Position numbers and translations under genes: made by a program | The notes under the pieces: generated by a model | What the model was told of the DNA's origin: nothing | The model's input: only the letters and a program-made list of their open reading frames with translations | Databases searched by the model: none | Part shown: piece after piece, positions 45,391-54,535 of the stretch | How the letters are laid out: each line of letters starts with the position of its first letter | How positions within the stretch are numbered: the first letter of the stretch is position 1 | NCBI RefSeq assembly: GCF_029952955.1 | Contig: NZ_JASATX010000004.1 | Span: forward strand, 62,001 to 126,000 | DNA from: Ruicaihuangia caeni | GTDB taxonomy: Bacteria > Actinomycetota > Actinomycetes > Actinomycetales > Microbacteriaceae | DNA length: 64,000 bases | Direction: 5' to 3'

Positions 45391-46857
45391 ATGGCCAACC
45401 TCTTCGAGCGCAAGCAGCGCGTCGCCGTGCTCGGCGGCGGTCCCGGCGGGTACGAGGCGGCACTGACCGCCGCCCAACTCGGAGCCGAGGTCACGCTGGT
45501 CGAGCGCGTGGGCATCGGCGGCTCTGCGGTGCTGACCGACGTGGTGCCGTCGAAGAGCCTCATCGCCACCGCGGAAGCCGCGACGTCGATCGCGTCGTCA
45601 GGCGATGTGGGCGTGCAATTCTTCGCACGCACGGATGCCGGCACCCCGACTCGCGCCGAGGTCGCTGTGAACCTGCGCGCCGTCAACCAGCGCCTGTTGC
45701 GCCTGGCGCGTCAGCAGTCGGAAGACATGCGCTCCTCGCTCGAGCGCGCGGGTGTGCACCTCGTGCAGGGCGATGGGCGCCTCGACGGGCCGAACCGCCT
45801 CGTGGTCTCCACCGACAGCAGCAACGGCACCGACTTCGACTCGGTCGAGGCCGACACGGTCGTGATCAGCGTCGGAGCGAGCCCTCGCGTGCTCGACACC
45901 GCGAGGCCGGATGGCGAGCGCATCCTCACCTGGACGCAGCTGTACAACCTGAAGGCGGTGCCCGAGCACCTGATCGTCGTCGGGTCGGGCGTCACCGGTG
46001 CGGAGTTCGCCTCGGCCTACCGGGCGCTGGGCGCCCAGGTGACGCTGATCTCGAGCCGTGACCAGGTGCTTCCGGGGGAGGACGCCGACGCTGCGCACGT
46101 GATCGAGCAGGTGTTCAAGCGCAACGGCATGCAGGTGCTGTCGAAGAGCCGCGCGGCATCCGTCGAGGCCACCGCCGATGGCGTCGTCGCGACGCTGAGC
46201 GATGGGCGCAAGGTCGAGGGCAGCCACTGCTTGATGGCGGTGGGCTCTGTTCCGAACACCTCGGGCATCGGCTTGGAAGAGGCCGGCGTGCAGCTGACCA
46301 AGTCGGGGCACATCTTCGTGAACCGGGTCGCCCGCACCTCGCTTCCCTCCGTGTACGCGGCCGGCGACTGCAGCAACTTCCTGCCGCTCGCGTCGGTGGC
46401 TTCGATGCAGGGTCGCACCGCGATCTTCCACGCGATGGGCGAAGCGGTGAACCCGATCGAGCTGCGCAATGTCGCCTCGAACATCTTCACCCAGCCCGAG
46501 ATCGCCACGGTCGGCTGGGCCGAGCAGCAGATCAACGACGGCCTCGTGCAGGGCGTGGTCTACAAGCTGCCGTTGAAGTCGAACGCGCGAGCGAAGATGC
46601 AGAGCGTCAAGGACGGCTTCGTGAAGCTGTTCGCACGCACCGGATCGGGCACCGTCATCGGCGGTGTCGTGGTCGCGCCCCGCGCTTCAGAGCTCATCCT
46701 GCCGATCGCGATGGCGGTGGAGCACGGGCTCACGGTCGATCAGATCGCCCGCGCATTCGCCGTGTACCCGTCCATTTCCGGCAGCATCACGGATGCCGCG
46801 CGCGCGATGCACGTCGTCGTGCAGTCGACAGCGCCGGAGCTCGACCCAGGCGACTGA
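45391..46857 (+). CDS. lpdA: NAD(P)H-quinone dehydrogenase, LpdA-type flavoprotein
   Basis: A 488-residue two-dinucleotide-domain flavoprotein of the disulfide reductase superfamily. FAD binding is in VLGGGPGGYEAALTAA and NAD(P) binding in VVGSGVTGAEFASAY. The active-site disulfide of lipoamide dehydrogenases is missing: the usual C-x4-C stretch reads GGSAVLTDVVPSK. The same loss is known in mycobacterial LpdA (Rv3303c), which reduces quinones instead. The C-terminal dimerisation domain is intact. A CAGACT box 7 nt before the ATG suggests another leaderless transcript. Confidence 0.88.
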   Translation: MANLFERKQRVAVLGGGPGGYEAALTAAQLGAEVTLVERVGIGGSAVLTDVVPSKSLIATAEAATSIASSGDVGVQFFARTDAGTPTRAEVAVNLRAVNQRLLRLARQQSEDMRSSLERAGVHLVQGDGRLDGPNRLVVSTDSSNGTDFDSVEADTVVISVGASPRVLDTARPDGERILTWTQLYNLKAVPEHLIVVGSGVTGAEFASAYRALGAQVTLISSRDQVLPGEDADAAHVIEQVFKRNGMQVLSKSRAASVEATADGVVATLSDGRKVEGSHCLMAVGSVPNTSGIGLEEAGVQLTKSGHIFVNRVARTSLPSVYAAGDCSNFLPLASVASMQGRTAIFHAMGEAVNPIELRNVASNIFTQPEIATVGWAEQQINDGLVQGVVYKLPLKSNARAKMQSVKDGFVKLFARTGSGTVIGGVVVAPRASELILPIAMAVEHGLTVDQIARAFAVYPSISGSITDAARAMHVVVQSTAPELDPGD

Positions 46858-46878
46858 GCGCGCGGCGACTGAGTGCGC
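46849..46878 (+). repeat. 15-bp tandem duplication across the lpdA stop codon
   Basis: GGCGACTGAGCGCGC (46849-46863) and GGCGACTGAGTGCGC (46864-46878) are adjacent copies with one mismatch. The first contains the last two codons and stop of lpdA, so the second repeats the stop codon. Confidence 0.8.
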
Positions 46879-46951
46879 ACTGACAGGTGTCGCTGTCGCT
46901 GCCCAGTGACCCGCAGCAACCCGCGGGGTGATCGCAGCGAAGGCGACCCGG

Positions 46952-48700
46952 TCAGTCGACGATCTTCAGCAACTGGTGACCCGATGAGACGGTCGCGCCG
47001 ACCAGCGCGTTGACGCCGCTGATCACGCCGTCCTTGTGCGCCGTGATCGGCTGCTCCATCTTCATCGCTTCGAGCACGAGCACGAGATCGCCCTTCACCA
47101 CGCGGTCGCCCTCGCTCACGGCGAGCTTGACGACGGTGGCCTGCATCGGCGCCTTGACGGAGTCGCCGGTCGCGGTGTCGACCGAAGCGGAGGTCTTGCG
47201 CTTGGGCGCCTGCTGCACGGGCATCCCGTGTTGCGGAAGCAGCCGCGCCGGCATGGTGACCTCGACGCGCTTGCCGCCGACCTCGACCACAACCGCGTGA
47301 CGTCGCGTCACCGTGGCGGTCTCCTCGTCCTGGCCGCTCCATGGCTCGAGGTCGTTCTGCCACTCCGACTCGATCCATCGGGTGTACACCGAGAAGGGGG
47401 CATCGACGAACGCGGGGTCGCGCACGATCGCGCGGTGGAACGGAAGCACTGTGGGAAGGCCGGCCACCTCGAACTCGTCGAGAGCGCGACGGGAGCGTTC
47501 GAGCGCCTCTTCGCGCGTCGCGCCCGTGACGATGAGCTTCGCCAGCAGCGAGTCGAACGCGCCGCTGATGACGTCGCCGGCGACTACACCGGAGTCGACC
47601 CGCACCCCGGGGCCGCCAGGTGCCTTGAACACGTGCACCGGGCCCGGGGCGGGCATGAAGTTCATGCCCGGGTCCTCACCGTTGATGCGGAACTCGAACG
47701 AGTGGCCGCGCGCGATCGGGTCGCCGTAGTCGAGCACGCCGCCCTCGGCGATTCGGAACTGCTCGCGTACGAGGTCGATGCCCGTGATCTCCTCCGAGAC
47801 CGGGTGCTCGACCTGCAGGCGAGTGTTGACTTCGAGGAACGAGACGGTGCCGTCCTGGCCGACGAGGAACTCGCAGGTGCCGGCGCCCACGTAGCCGACC
47901 TCGCGCATGATCGCCTTCGAGGCGTCGTACATCGCGGCGACCTGCTCGTCGGTCAGGAATGGCGCGGGCGCCTCTTCGACGAGCTTCTGGTGACGACGCT
48001 GCAGCGAGCAATCACGCGTCGACACGACGACCACATTGCCGTGCGCGTCGGCGAGGCACTGAGTCTCGACGTGACGCGGCTTGTCGAGGTACTTCTCCAC
48101 GAAGCATTCGCCTCGGCCGAACGCGGCGACGGCCTCGCGCGTCGCCGACTCGAAGAGCTCTGCCACCTCTTCGCGCTCACGGGCCACCTTCAGCCCGCGA
48201 CCGCCACCACCGAACGCCGCCTTGATCGCGACCGGAAGGCCGTATTCGTCGACGAAGTCGAGCACTTCGCCGGCATCCTTCACCGGGTTGAGGGTCCCCG
48301 GTGCGAGCGGAGCCCCGACTTTCTCCGCCACGTGGCGCGCCGAGACCTTGTCGCCCAGACGCTCGATCGCCTCGGGGGAGGGCCCGATCCAGATGAGCCC
48401 TGCGCCGATCACCGTGCGAGCGAAGTCGGAGTTCTCGGCCAGGAAGCCGTATCCCGGGTGCACGGCGTCGGCGCCGGAGCGTCGCGCGACCGACAGCAGC
48501 TTCTCGATGACGAGGTATGTCTCGGCGCTGGTCGTGCCGTCGAGCGCGTACGCCTCATCCGCGAGCTTCGCGTGCACCGCGTCACGGTCCTGGTCTGCGT
48601 AGACCGCGACCGACGCGATTCCCGCGTCCCGCGCTGCGCGGATGACACGGACGGCGATTTCGCCTCGGTTGGCGATGAGTACCTTGCTGATGCGTGCCAC
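46952..48700 (-). CDS. accA3: acetyl/propionyl-CoA carboxylase alpha subunit (biotin carboxylase + BCCP)
   Basis: A 582-residue fusion. The N-terminal biotin carboxylase starts [20 protein letters not shown], with the ATP-grasp motif [14 protein letters not shown] and [11 protein letters not shown]. The C-terminal biotin carrier domain has the biotinylated lysine in [13 protein letters not shown]. It makes carboxybiotin for acyl-CoA carboxylase beta subunits in fatty-acid synthesis. The GTG at 48700 is preceded 8 nt upstream by TAGGCT, indicating a leaderless transcript; the longer frame upstream is not coding. Beta subunits are not in the window, but Maf next door is a conserved neighbour. 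Confidence 0.92.
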   Translation of the reverse strand: MARISKVLIANRGEIAVRVIRAARDAGIASVAVYADQDRDAVHAKLADEAYALDGTTSAETYLVIEKLLSVARRSGADAVHPGYGFLAENSDFARTVIGAGLIWIGPSPEAIERLGDKVSARHVAEKVGAPLAPGTLNPVKDAGEVLDFVDEYGLPVAIKAAFGGGGRGLKVAREREEVAELFESATREAVAAFGRGECFVEKYLDKPRHVETQCLADAHGNVVVVSTRDCSLQRRHQKLVEEAPAPFLTDEQVAAMYDASKAIMREVGYVGAGTCEFLVGQDGTVSFLEVNTRLQVEHPVSEEITGIDLVREQFRIAEGGVLDYGDPIARGHSFEFRINGEDPGMNFMPAPGPVHVFKAPGGPGVRVDSGVVAGDVISGAFDSLLAKLIVTGATREEALERSRRALDEFEVAGLPTVLPFHRAIVRDPAFVDAPFSVYTRWIESEWQNDLEPWSGQDEETATVTRRHAVVVEVGGKRVEVTMPARLLPQHGMPVQQAPKRKTSASVDTATGDSVKAPMQATVVKLAVSEGDRVVKGDLVLVLEAMKMEQPITAHKDGVISGVNALVGATVSSGHQLLKIVD

Positions 48701-48708
48701 GGTGTCCA

Positions 48709-48714
48709 AGCCTA
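48709..48714 (-). promoter_or_regulatory. -10 box TAGGCT, leaderless promoter of the carboxylase gene
   Basis: TAGGCT on the minus strand stands 8 nt before the GTG start codon at 48700. Confidence 0.5.
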
Positions 48715-48851
48715 AAGCCGATCGGCAGGGTGTTTTTGGCTGACAGCACCAAGAACCAGCAGCCTTGTTTGGTCGAGCCCTACAAGCCGCGGCCCTGCGG
48801 CGGTCGGACGCGGCGAGTCGAAGCGGTGCGAGCGACCACGGCGATCGACGC

Positions 48852-49550
48852 TCAGCGGTTCCAGAGCTCATGCCACGAGACGCCGAACGCATCCCGCAAC
48901 AACGAGCGCACTGCCGGCACCGACAGGCCCACCACGGCGCTCGGCGATCCCGACACCCGGTCGATGAACGCGGCGCCTCGACTGTCGATCGTGAACGCGC
49001 CGGCCACCTCGAGCGGCTCACCGGTCGCGACGTATGCGTCGATCTCGTGATCGCCGACGGATGCCGAGAAGTGCACCTCGGCGGAGTCGACCACACCGGC
49101 GCCCGCGCACTCGACGGCTGAGCCACCCGCATCCGGGCCAAGGCTGGCGCTTCTGTGGTCGAGGATCCAGTGCCCGGAGTGCAGGACGCCGCTTCGCCCG
49201 CGCATCGCGAGCCAGCGTTCGCGGGCAACGGCCGGTTCATGCGGCTTGCCGTAGACCTCGCCGTCGAACTCGAACGCGCTGTCGCCGCCGAGCACGAAGC
49301 CGTCGATCGGCTCGCCTTCCACGAGTTGTCCCTGCACCGCTTCGGCCTTCGCCCTGGCGAGCTCGAGCACCATGTCGTGGGGCGTGAGCGAACCGCCAGA
49401 GGCTGCCCGCTCGACTCGGAGCCGATCGACCACAGCGTCTTCATCGACCCCGGGACTGATCAATCCGGCCGGCTCGATGCCCGCAGCGCGGAGCGTCGCG
49501 AGCCGAGCGGGTGAAGTCGAGGCGAGATAGAGACGAACCGGTGCTCCCAC
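48852..49550 (-). CDS. maf: Maf family nucleotide pyrophosphatase
   Basis: A 232-residue protein. The N-terminal [18 protein letters not shown] contains the S-x-S-x-x-R phosphate-binding motif, followed by [21 protein letters not shown] with the catalytic aspartate and lysine, then [19 protein letters not shown]. Maf proteins hydrolyse non-canonical or canonical nucleoside triphosphates and were linked to septum formation. The GTG at 49550 follows AGGAG at good spacing. A Gly/Ser-rich insertion around residue 135 makes it slightly longer than the 200-residue average. Confidence 0.88.
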   Translation of the reverse strand: MGAPVRLYLASTSPARLATLRAAGIEPAGLISPGVDEDAVVDRLRVERAASGGSLTPHDMVLELARAKAEAVQGQLVEGEPIDGFVLGGDSAFEFDGEVYGKPHEPAVARERWLAMRGRSGVLHSGHWILDHRSASLGPDAGGSAVECAGAGVVDSAEVHFSASVGDHEIDAYVATGEPLEVAGAFTIDSRGAAFIDRVSGSPSAVVGLSVPAVRSLLRDAFGVSWHELWNR

Positions 49551-49591
49551 GACGACTCCTGCACTCACTCTGTCTGCCCAAGCCGCCCACC

Positions 49592-49597
49592 TAAACT
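49592..49597 (+). promoter_or_regulatory. -10 box TAAACT of the RNA methyltransferase gene
   Basis: TAAACT would start transcription near 49604, giving a leader of about 50 nt with GAGGAG before the ATG at 49653. Confidence 0.4.
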
Positions 49598-49652
49598 CGA
49601 GGGCGCCGTGCCAGCGTAGTGCTGGCGGGCATCGAGCGGGCGAGGAGCAGGC

Positions 49653-50906
49653 ATGGGCGACGATATCGGTCGTGAACTCGAAGTCGAGGTCGGCAAGATC
49701 GCGCACGGCGGCATCTCGGTCGCGAGGCACGAAGGACGCGTGATCTTCGTGAACGACGCGATCCCCGGGGAACGCGTCGTGGCGCGGGTGAGCGATGACC
49801 GCAAGAAGCGCTTCTGGCGCGCCGACACCGTCCGGGTGATCGAGGCGAGTGAGCATCGGCGCGAGCACGTGTGGGGTGCGGCATCCGTCGATCGCGACCC
49901 GGCAGAGCGAGCGGGCGGCGCGGAGTTCGGCCATATTGAGCTCGCTCACCAGCGGGAGCTCAAGGCGCAAGTGCTCATGGAAGCGCTCGACCGCACGGGC
50001 GGAATCGACGCCGACACGCTCGCTGACGCGCTCGGTGCAGATCGGCTCACGATCGAGGGCCTGCCCGGCGAGCCGGACGGCACGGGGTGGCGCACCCGGG
50101 TGCGGCTCAATGTCGACGAGCAGGGGCGCCTGGGGCCGTACGCAGCGCGTTCGCATCGGGTGATCCCAGTGAACGACCTGCCGCTCGCGACCCCCGAGGT
50201 GCAGGCTGCCGCGCCGCTCGGCGAGCGCTTCGCCGGCGAGCCTCACGTCGATGTGCTTGCGCCCAGCGTCGGCTCGGCGCGGTTGATCATCGGCAAGCAG
50301 GCCCGCTCGACCATCACCGAGCGCGTGGGGGAGCGTGAGTTCGCCCTGGCTGACTCCGGATTCTGGCAGGTGCACCGCCACGCCGCATCCACGCTGACCG
50401 CCGCGGTGCAGCAGGCGGTCGACCCAGCACAGTTCGACCCGGCATCCGCGAATCTCGATCTCTACGGCGGTGTCGGCCTGCTCGCCGCAGCGCTCGGCGA
50501 CAGGTTCGGCACGGGGCTGCGCATCACCAGCGTCGAGTCCGACGCCATCGCCACCGACTACGCGGCAGAGAACCTTGCCGAATGGGTGGGTGCCCGGGCA
50601 GTCACCTCGCGAGTGGAGGCGTTCCTGAGGCAATTGGCCGCGGGCTCGGCCCCCGAGCGCGCACGTCTCGAATCGGCGACGGTGGTGCTCGACCCTCCGC
50701 GTGCTGGAGCGGGGCTCGATGTCGTGGACGCGCTCGCCTCACTGCGCCCCGCACAGCTGGTCTACGTGGCCTGCGACCCCGTGGCGTTCGCGCGCGATGC
50801 GGGTGCGCTTCGAGAGCGGGGGTACCGGTTGGCCTCGCTTCGGAGCTTCGATCTCTTCCCCAACACGCACCACGTCGAGGCCGTCGCCTCGCTGGTTCGC
50901 GAGTGA
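49653..50906 (+). CDS. TRAM-domain SAM-dependent RNA methyltransferase, TrmA/RumA family
   Basis: A 417-residue protein. The N-terminal TRAM RNA-binding domain (LEVEVGKIAHGGISVARHEG, DAIPGERVVARV) is followed by the methyltransferase with NLDLYGGVGLLAAALG for S-adenosylmethionine. VVLDPPRAGAG and YVACDPVAFARD carry the catalytic cysteine. The family makes 5-methyluridine in tRNA or 23S rRNA. No cysteine cluster for an iron-sulfur centre is seen near the N-terminus. The exact RNA target cannot be assigned. Confidence 0.88.
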   Translation: MGDDIGRELEVEVGKIAHGGISVARHEGRVIFVNDAIPGERVVARVSDDRKKRFWRADTVRVIEASEHRREHVWGAASVDRDPAERAGGAEFGHIELAHQRELKAQVLMEALDRTGGIDADTLADALGADRLTIEGLPGEPDGTGWRTRVRLNVDEQGRLGPYAARSHRVIPVNDLPLATPEVQAAAPLGERFAGEPHVDVLAPSVGSARLIIGKQARSTITERVGEREFALADSGFWQVHRHAASTLTAAVQQAVDPAQFDPASANLDLYGGVGLLAAALGDRFGTGLRITSVESDAIATDYAAENLAEWVGARAVTSRVEAFLRQLAAGSAPERARLESATVVLDPPRAGAGLDVVDALASLRPAQLVYVACDPVAFARDAGALRERGYRLASLRSFDLFPNTHHVEAVASLVRE

Positions 50907-50914
50907 CTGCGGAA

Positions 50915-50920
50915 TAGACT
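50915..50920 (+). promoter_or_regulatory. -10 box TAGACT of the two-component operon
   Basis: TAGACT follows the methyltransferase stop by 8 bp. Transcription from it would start at the edge of the 9-bp minisatellite, placing the repeats in the leader of the response-regulator message. Confidence 0.5.
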
Positions 50921-50922
50921 GT

Positions 50923-51001
50923 GCCGGGGATGCCGGGGATGCCGGGGATGCCGGGGATGCCGGGGATGCCGGGGATGCCGGGGATGCCGGGGATGCCGGG
51001 G
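50923..51001 (+). repeat. 9-bp minisatellite GCCGGGGAT, about 8.8 copies
   Basis: Eight perfect 9-bp units (50923-50994) and a partial ninth occupy the space between a -10 box and the response-regulator start. Because the unit is a multiple of three, frames through it read repeats such as Gly-Asp-Ala, but no gene uses them. Perfect identity implies recent slippage. Confidence 0.95.
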
Positions 51002-51060
51002 CGCACACGCACGCGCCCGCGTGATGACCGTTTCGAACACTCGTCAGGAGGACTGTGACT

Positions 51061-51747
51061 GTGCACGCAAGTTCACCCCCGGCGACCCGCACGGTGCGCG
51101 TCTCGGTGGTCGATGATCACGAGTCGGTGAGACTCGGCCTGAAAGCGGCGTTCATCGAGGCCGGCTTCGAGTTCCTGGTCGAGGCGCCCAATGTGCGCCA
51201 GCTCTCGGAAGAGCTCAACGGTCGGGAATGCGACGTGGTCGTGCTCGACCTGTCGCTTGGCGACGGATCGACCGTGACCGAGAACGTGAAGAACGTGCAG
51301 GCGACCGGTTCAGCCGTGCTCGTGCACAGCATCGCTGACCGGGTCGCGAGCGTTCGAGAGGCGCTTGCCGCGGGCGCGGCAGGAGTCATTCCCAAGTCGT
51401 CCTCCACGAAGACGGTGCTCGCTGCAGCGGAGACTGTCGCGCGCGGCGAAGTGCTGAACAACCTCGAGTGGGCGAGCGCGATCGACGCCGATCGCGACTT
51501 CGCGAAAGCGCAGCTCGGTCGCCGCGAGCGCGAGATCCTTCATCTCTACGCCTCCGGACTGCCGTTGAAGCTGGCGGCCGAAAGGCTGGGCATCGGGTAC
51601 TCGACCGCCCGTGAGTACCTCGACCGCATCCGTGAGAAGTACGTGCAGGTCGGCCGACCGGCACCCACCAAGGTCGATCTCCTGCGCCGCGCAGTGGAAG
51701 ACGGCATCCTGCCCGGGCTCGACCTCGACGCCGACGGCGCGAGGTAG
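51061..51747 (+). CDS. LuxR/NarL-family response regulator
   Basis: A roughly 228-residue regulator. The receiver domain has the acidic pocket VVDDHESVR, phosphoacceptor aspartate in VVVLDLSLGDG and the conserved lysine in GVIPKSS. The C-terminal LuxR helix-turn-helix shows LGRREREILHLYASGLPLKLAAERLGI. I prefer GTG 51061, 9 nt after a perfect AGGAGG at 51046-51051; GTG 51055 leaves only 3 nt. It is controlled by the kinase gene that starts 9 bp downstream. The long leader with the minisatellite is unusual. Confidence 0.9.
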   Translation: MHASSPPATRTVRVSVVDDHESVRLGLKAAFIEAGFEFLVEAPNVRQLSEELNGRECDVVVLDLSLGDGSTVTENVKNVQATGSAVLVHSIADRVASVREALAAGAAGVIPKSSSTKTVLAAAETVARGEVLNNLEWASAIDADRDFAKAQLGRREREILHLYASGLPLKLAAERLGIGYSTAREYLDRIREKYVQVGRPAPTKVDLLRRAVEDGILPGLDLDADGAR

Positions 51748-51756
51748 TCGACCGAC

Positions 51757-53283
51757 GTGGGAGGCGCGTTGGCGTGGCCGCCCCGTCGCCGTGGTGCGCG
51801 CAAGCACCGGGCCGTGAGCGACCGGGATGCCGCCGGGCGCGGTCCCGTGACCGGGCATGACGCGAGCACCGGCAACCCGACCGTGGCCCGAGCCGACTCG
51901 GGCCGGCGCGCGGGGAAGCAGGGGCGCGCCGCGCTTCAAACTCCTGCTTCGCCTGTCGACGGCATGAGCGATCCCGGCGCGGGCGGCATGAACGGCGCGC
52001 GCCAAGCCGCACCCAAGGGGAGCGACCCGCGGCAGGTGCGATCGCCGATCAGCCGGCGCGCAGTCGAGTCGGTCATCTCACGCAGCGTCGCGGTGTTCGG
52101 TCTGGTCTTCGGCGCTCAGACGGTCCCGGCGATGCTCGCGCAGATGGACGGGCAGTGGAGCTCGCCCTTCGGTGCGCTCGCGATCGCGCTCTTCGCGATG
52201 CTCGTCGTCGCGTTCGTCGCGTCGATGGTGCGCCGTTTCGTGCGCATCGGTCACGCCGCAGTAGCCATCGCCTACGTGCTGACCATGCTGGCGCGCATGA
52301 CCATGGTCGATCAGCCCTTCCCCGACGGGGAGGACAACCACTGGCTGTACTTCCTGCTCACGGTCGCGACCGCGACCGCCGCCATCGGATTCTCGCGTCG
52401 CGTCGCCGGGGTCTACCTCGTGGCGGTTCCGGTGCTCTACGGAGTCTTCCGGATGCTGCCAGTCGGCGGTGCGCGTGACCCGCTGCTCGCCGTGCTCGAC
52501 GTGATCTACGCCATCATCCTCGGGGGCGCGGTCATGATCATCGTCACGATGCTGCGGCAGGCGGCGGACTCTGTCGACGTCGCGCAGGGCACCGCGCTGC
52601 AGCAGTACGGCGCAGCGGTGCGTCAGCACGCCACCGAGCTCGAACGCGTCGAGGTCGACGCCATCGTGCACGACAGTGTGCTCACGACACTGCTCTCGGC
52701 CGCGAGTGCGGAGACGCCCTCGGCGAAGGCGCTCGCCGCCGGCATGGCGCGCGCGGCCATTGGACACCTCGCGGATGCCGCCGAGAATGCTCCGGGCGTC
52801 GAAGCGCCGGTGCAGCTCACCACGCTCGCGTGCGAGCTCTCTGAAGCGGCGGCCGCGCTCGCCGAGCCGGTACGAGTGGTCGCAACCCGGCTCGGCGACA
52901 GCGCTGTTCCCGCCGTGGTCGTGGAGGCCGTGAGGTCGGCCGCGCTGCAGGCCCTGGTCAACTCGATCCAGCACGCTGGGAAAGGGCTTCGGCCCGGCAA
53001 GGCCGTGCACCGCTGGATGTCGATCAGCGCGGTGGAGCCGGGCGGCGTCGTGGTCGAGGTGGGTGACGACGGCACCGGGTTCCGTTTCGAAGCGCTGCCC
53101 CGCGAGCGCCTGGGCGTGCGCGTCTCGATCATCGAGCGCCTCGCGAAGGTCGGGGGCGCAGCGGAGGTGCTGAGCGCACCCGGACGCGGCACCGTCATCA
53201 GGCTCGTGTGGTGCGGCGACGCCGCCAGCCAGCCGGAAGTGCCGCAGCTCGATGTGACCGTCGGGGGCGAGGAGCGCCAATGA
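51757..53283 (+). CDS. membrane histidine kinase of the two-component operon
   Basis: A sensor kinase of up to 508 residues. A hydrophilic, poorly conserved N-terminus of about 100 residues leads to roughly six transmembrane helices. Then come the phosphoacceptor histidine in DAIVHDSVLTTLL and an HATPase domain with N-box NSIQHAG and glycine boxes GDDGTGF and GRGTVIRLVW. It should phosphorylate the adjacent LuxR-type regulator. The start is unclear: GTG 51757 follows GAGGT, and ATG 51964 and others further in would shorten the tail. The signal sensed is unknown. Confidence 0.86.
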   Translation: MGGALAWPPRRRGARKHRAVSDRDAAGRGPVTGHDASTGNPTVARADSGRRAGKQGRAALQTPASPVDGMSDPGAGGMNGARQAAPKGSDPRQVRSPISRRAVESVISRSVAVFGLVFGAQTVPAMLAQMDGQWSSPFGALAIALFAMLVVAFVASMVRRFVRIGHAAVAIAYVLTMLARMTMVDQPFPDGEDNHWLYFLLTVATATAAIGFSRRVAGVYLVAVPVLYGVFRMLPVGGARDPLLAVLDVIYAIILGGAVMIIVTMLRQAADSVDVAQGTALQQYGAAVRQHATELERVEVDAIVHDSVLTTLLSAASAETPSAKALAAGMARAAIGHLADAAENAPGVEAPVQLTTLACELSEAAAALAEPVRVVATRLGDSAVPAVVVEAVRSAALQALVNSIQHAGKGLRPGKAVHRWMSISAVEPGGVVVEVGDDGTGFRFEALPRERLGVRVSIIERLAKVGGAAEVLSAPGRGTVIRLVWCGDAASQPEVPQLDVTVGGEERQ

Positions 53284-54320
53284 AGCTCGGAGTGCCCCGC
53301 GTCCTGATCGTCGGCACCGGCGCGCTGTTCTCGGCGTATCACCTGGTGCTCGCGTTCCACTCACTCACTCGCGGTTACGCCGCCAGCGCGCTTCCGATCT
53401 TCATCGCGATGGCGGTGTACGCGGTCGCCACGGCGCTGAGCCTCGTGCGGACGGGCCGCATGCGCATGCCGCACTGGCTCGCCGCCCTCAATGTCGCCGT
53501 GGTGATCGCTCTCCCCTTGCTCGTCACCTCACAGCTCGACCCGCAGCGACCTGGCGGAAACGGATACGCGACCTGGTACGTCGCTGCAGTGGGCACGCTG
53601 ATGACGATCACGTCGACGCGCCGTCGGCACAGCTATGCGTGGGTGGGGATCTCCACGCTCGTCGTCCAGACGGTGCTCTGGGCCGGGCCAGGCGCGCTCG
53701 GGGCGATCGGAGTGGTCGGCAGTGTCGTCTGGGTCGCGGTGTCGCACATCCTCAGCAGCGGCCTCAGCCGTGCGGCTCAGGACGCGTCGAAGTTCGCGCT
53801 CGCCGAGCGGGAGGCGGCCGAGTGGCAGGCGGCGCAGGAGGCGCACCTGTACGAGCGGCAATTCCGTCTCGCGCAGACGAGCCGCACTGCGTTGCCGATG
53901 CTGCAGCGCATCGCCGAGACGGGTGGGGAGCTCAGCGAGAGCGAGCGCGCCGAGTGCCGCCACCTCGAGGCCGCGATCCGGGATGAGATCCGCGGTCGGC
54001 TGCTGCTCAACGACGCTGTGAGGCGCGAGGTGATGGCGGCCCGCCAGCGCGGCGCGACCGTCACGCTGCTCGACGAGGGCGGGCTCGATGGCATGCCGGC
54101 CGCTGAACTCGACGGGGTGCTGTCGACTCTCGCCGACGCGCTGAGCAAGACGGATGCCGACCGGATCATCGTGCGGTCCGTGCCGGATGCCGCTGATGTC
54201 GCCGTCACCGTCGTGGGGCTCAAGGTCTCCGATGACGGTTCAGCGCTCGCGCTGGGTCTCGACCACGAGGACGAAGTGGCGCTCTGGCTCGAGATTCCTC
54301 GGCCGGTTCTCACCACGTGA
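53280..54320 (+). CDS. degenerate kinase-like membrane protein of the two-component operon
   Basis: A 346-residue protein whose ATG overlaps the kinase stop (ATGA). The first 165 residues hold about six transmembrane helices. A coiled region (LAEREAAEWQAAQEAHLYERQF) follows, then a helical segment resembling a dimerisation domain (SERAECRHLEAAIRDEIRGRLLL) and a C-terminal alpha/beta region. That end has no N-box or glycine boxes of a working ATPase domain and no clear phosphoacceptor histidine. I infer a pseudokinase partner or accessory sensor for the preceding kinase; no experimental precedent for this exact protein is known to me. Confidence 0.75.
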   Translation: MKLGVPRVLIVGTGALFSAYHLVLAFHSLTRGYAASALPIFIAMAVYAVATALSLVRTGRMRMPHWLAALNVAVVIALPLLVTSQLDPQRPGGNGYATWYVAAVGTLMTITSTRRRHSYAWVGISTLVVQTVLWAGPGALGAIGVVGSVVWVAVSHILSSGLSRAAQDASKFALAEREAAEWQAAQEAHLYERQFRLAQTSRTALPMLQRIAETGGELSESERAECRHLEAAIRDEIRGRLLLNDAVRREVMAARQRGATVTLLDEGGLDGMPAAELDGVLSTLADALSKTDADRIIVRSVPDAADVAVTVVGLKVSDDGSALALGLDHEDEVALWLEIPRPVLTT

Positions 54321-54523
54321 GTTCGGGGCATCCGAACGCCGAGTTCGTGCCCCATGTGCCGCTGGTTGGGCCGATTTCAGGGCTTCGATGTCCTCCATTT
54401 GGTCGTCTGCTGTACCCCGTTATTGGGTCAGCGATCCGCGAAGAACCGCGGGATTTCGCGGGAGTTTGTTGCGAATTGGCCGCAATTGTCCCCCGGTCGT
54501 CCCCCGAAATGACGACTGCGGCC

Positions 54524-54529
54524 TATGCT
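54524..54529 (+). promoter_or_regulatory. -10 box TATGCT of the candidate small RNA
   Basis: TATGCT lies 28 bp before the first hairpin of the structured region. A -35 hexamer is not evident, so the promoter is tentative. Confidence 0.4.
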
Positions 54530-54535
54530 CGAGGT

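Noticed and set aside
46870-46885. AGTGCGCACT palindrome as a terminator between lpdA and the carboxylase gene
   Set aside because: The stem is only 5 bp each side with no loop, and part of it is explained by the 15-bp duplication. Too weak to list.
50923-51001. CRISPR-like repeat array
   Set aside because: The units are adjacent 9-bp copies without spacers, and no cas genes are present. It is a minisatellite.
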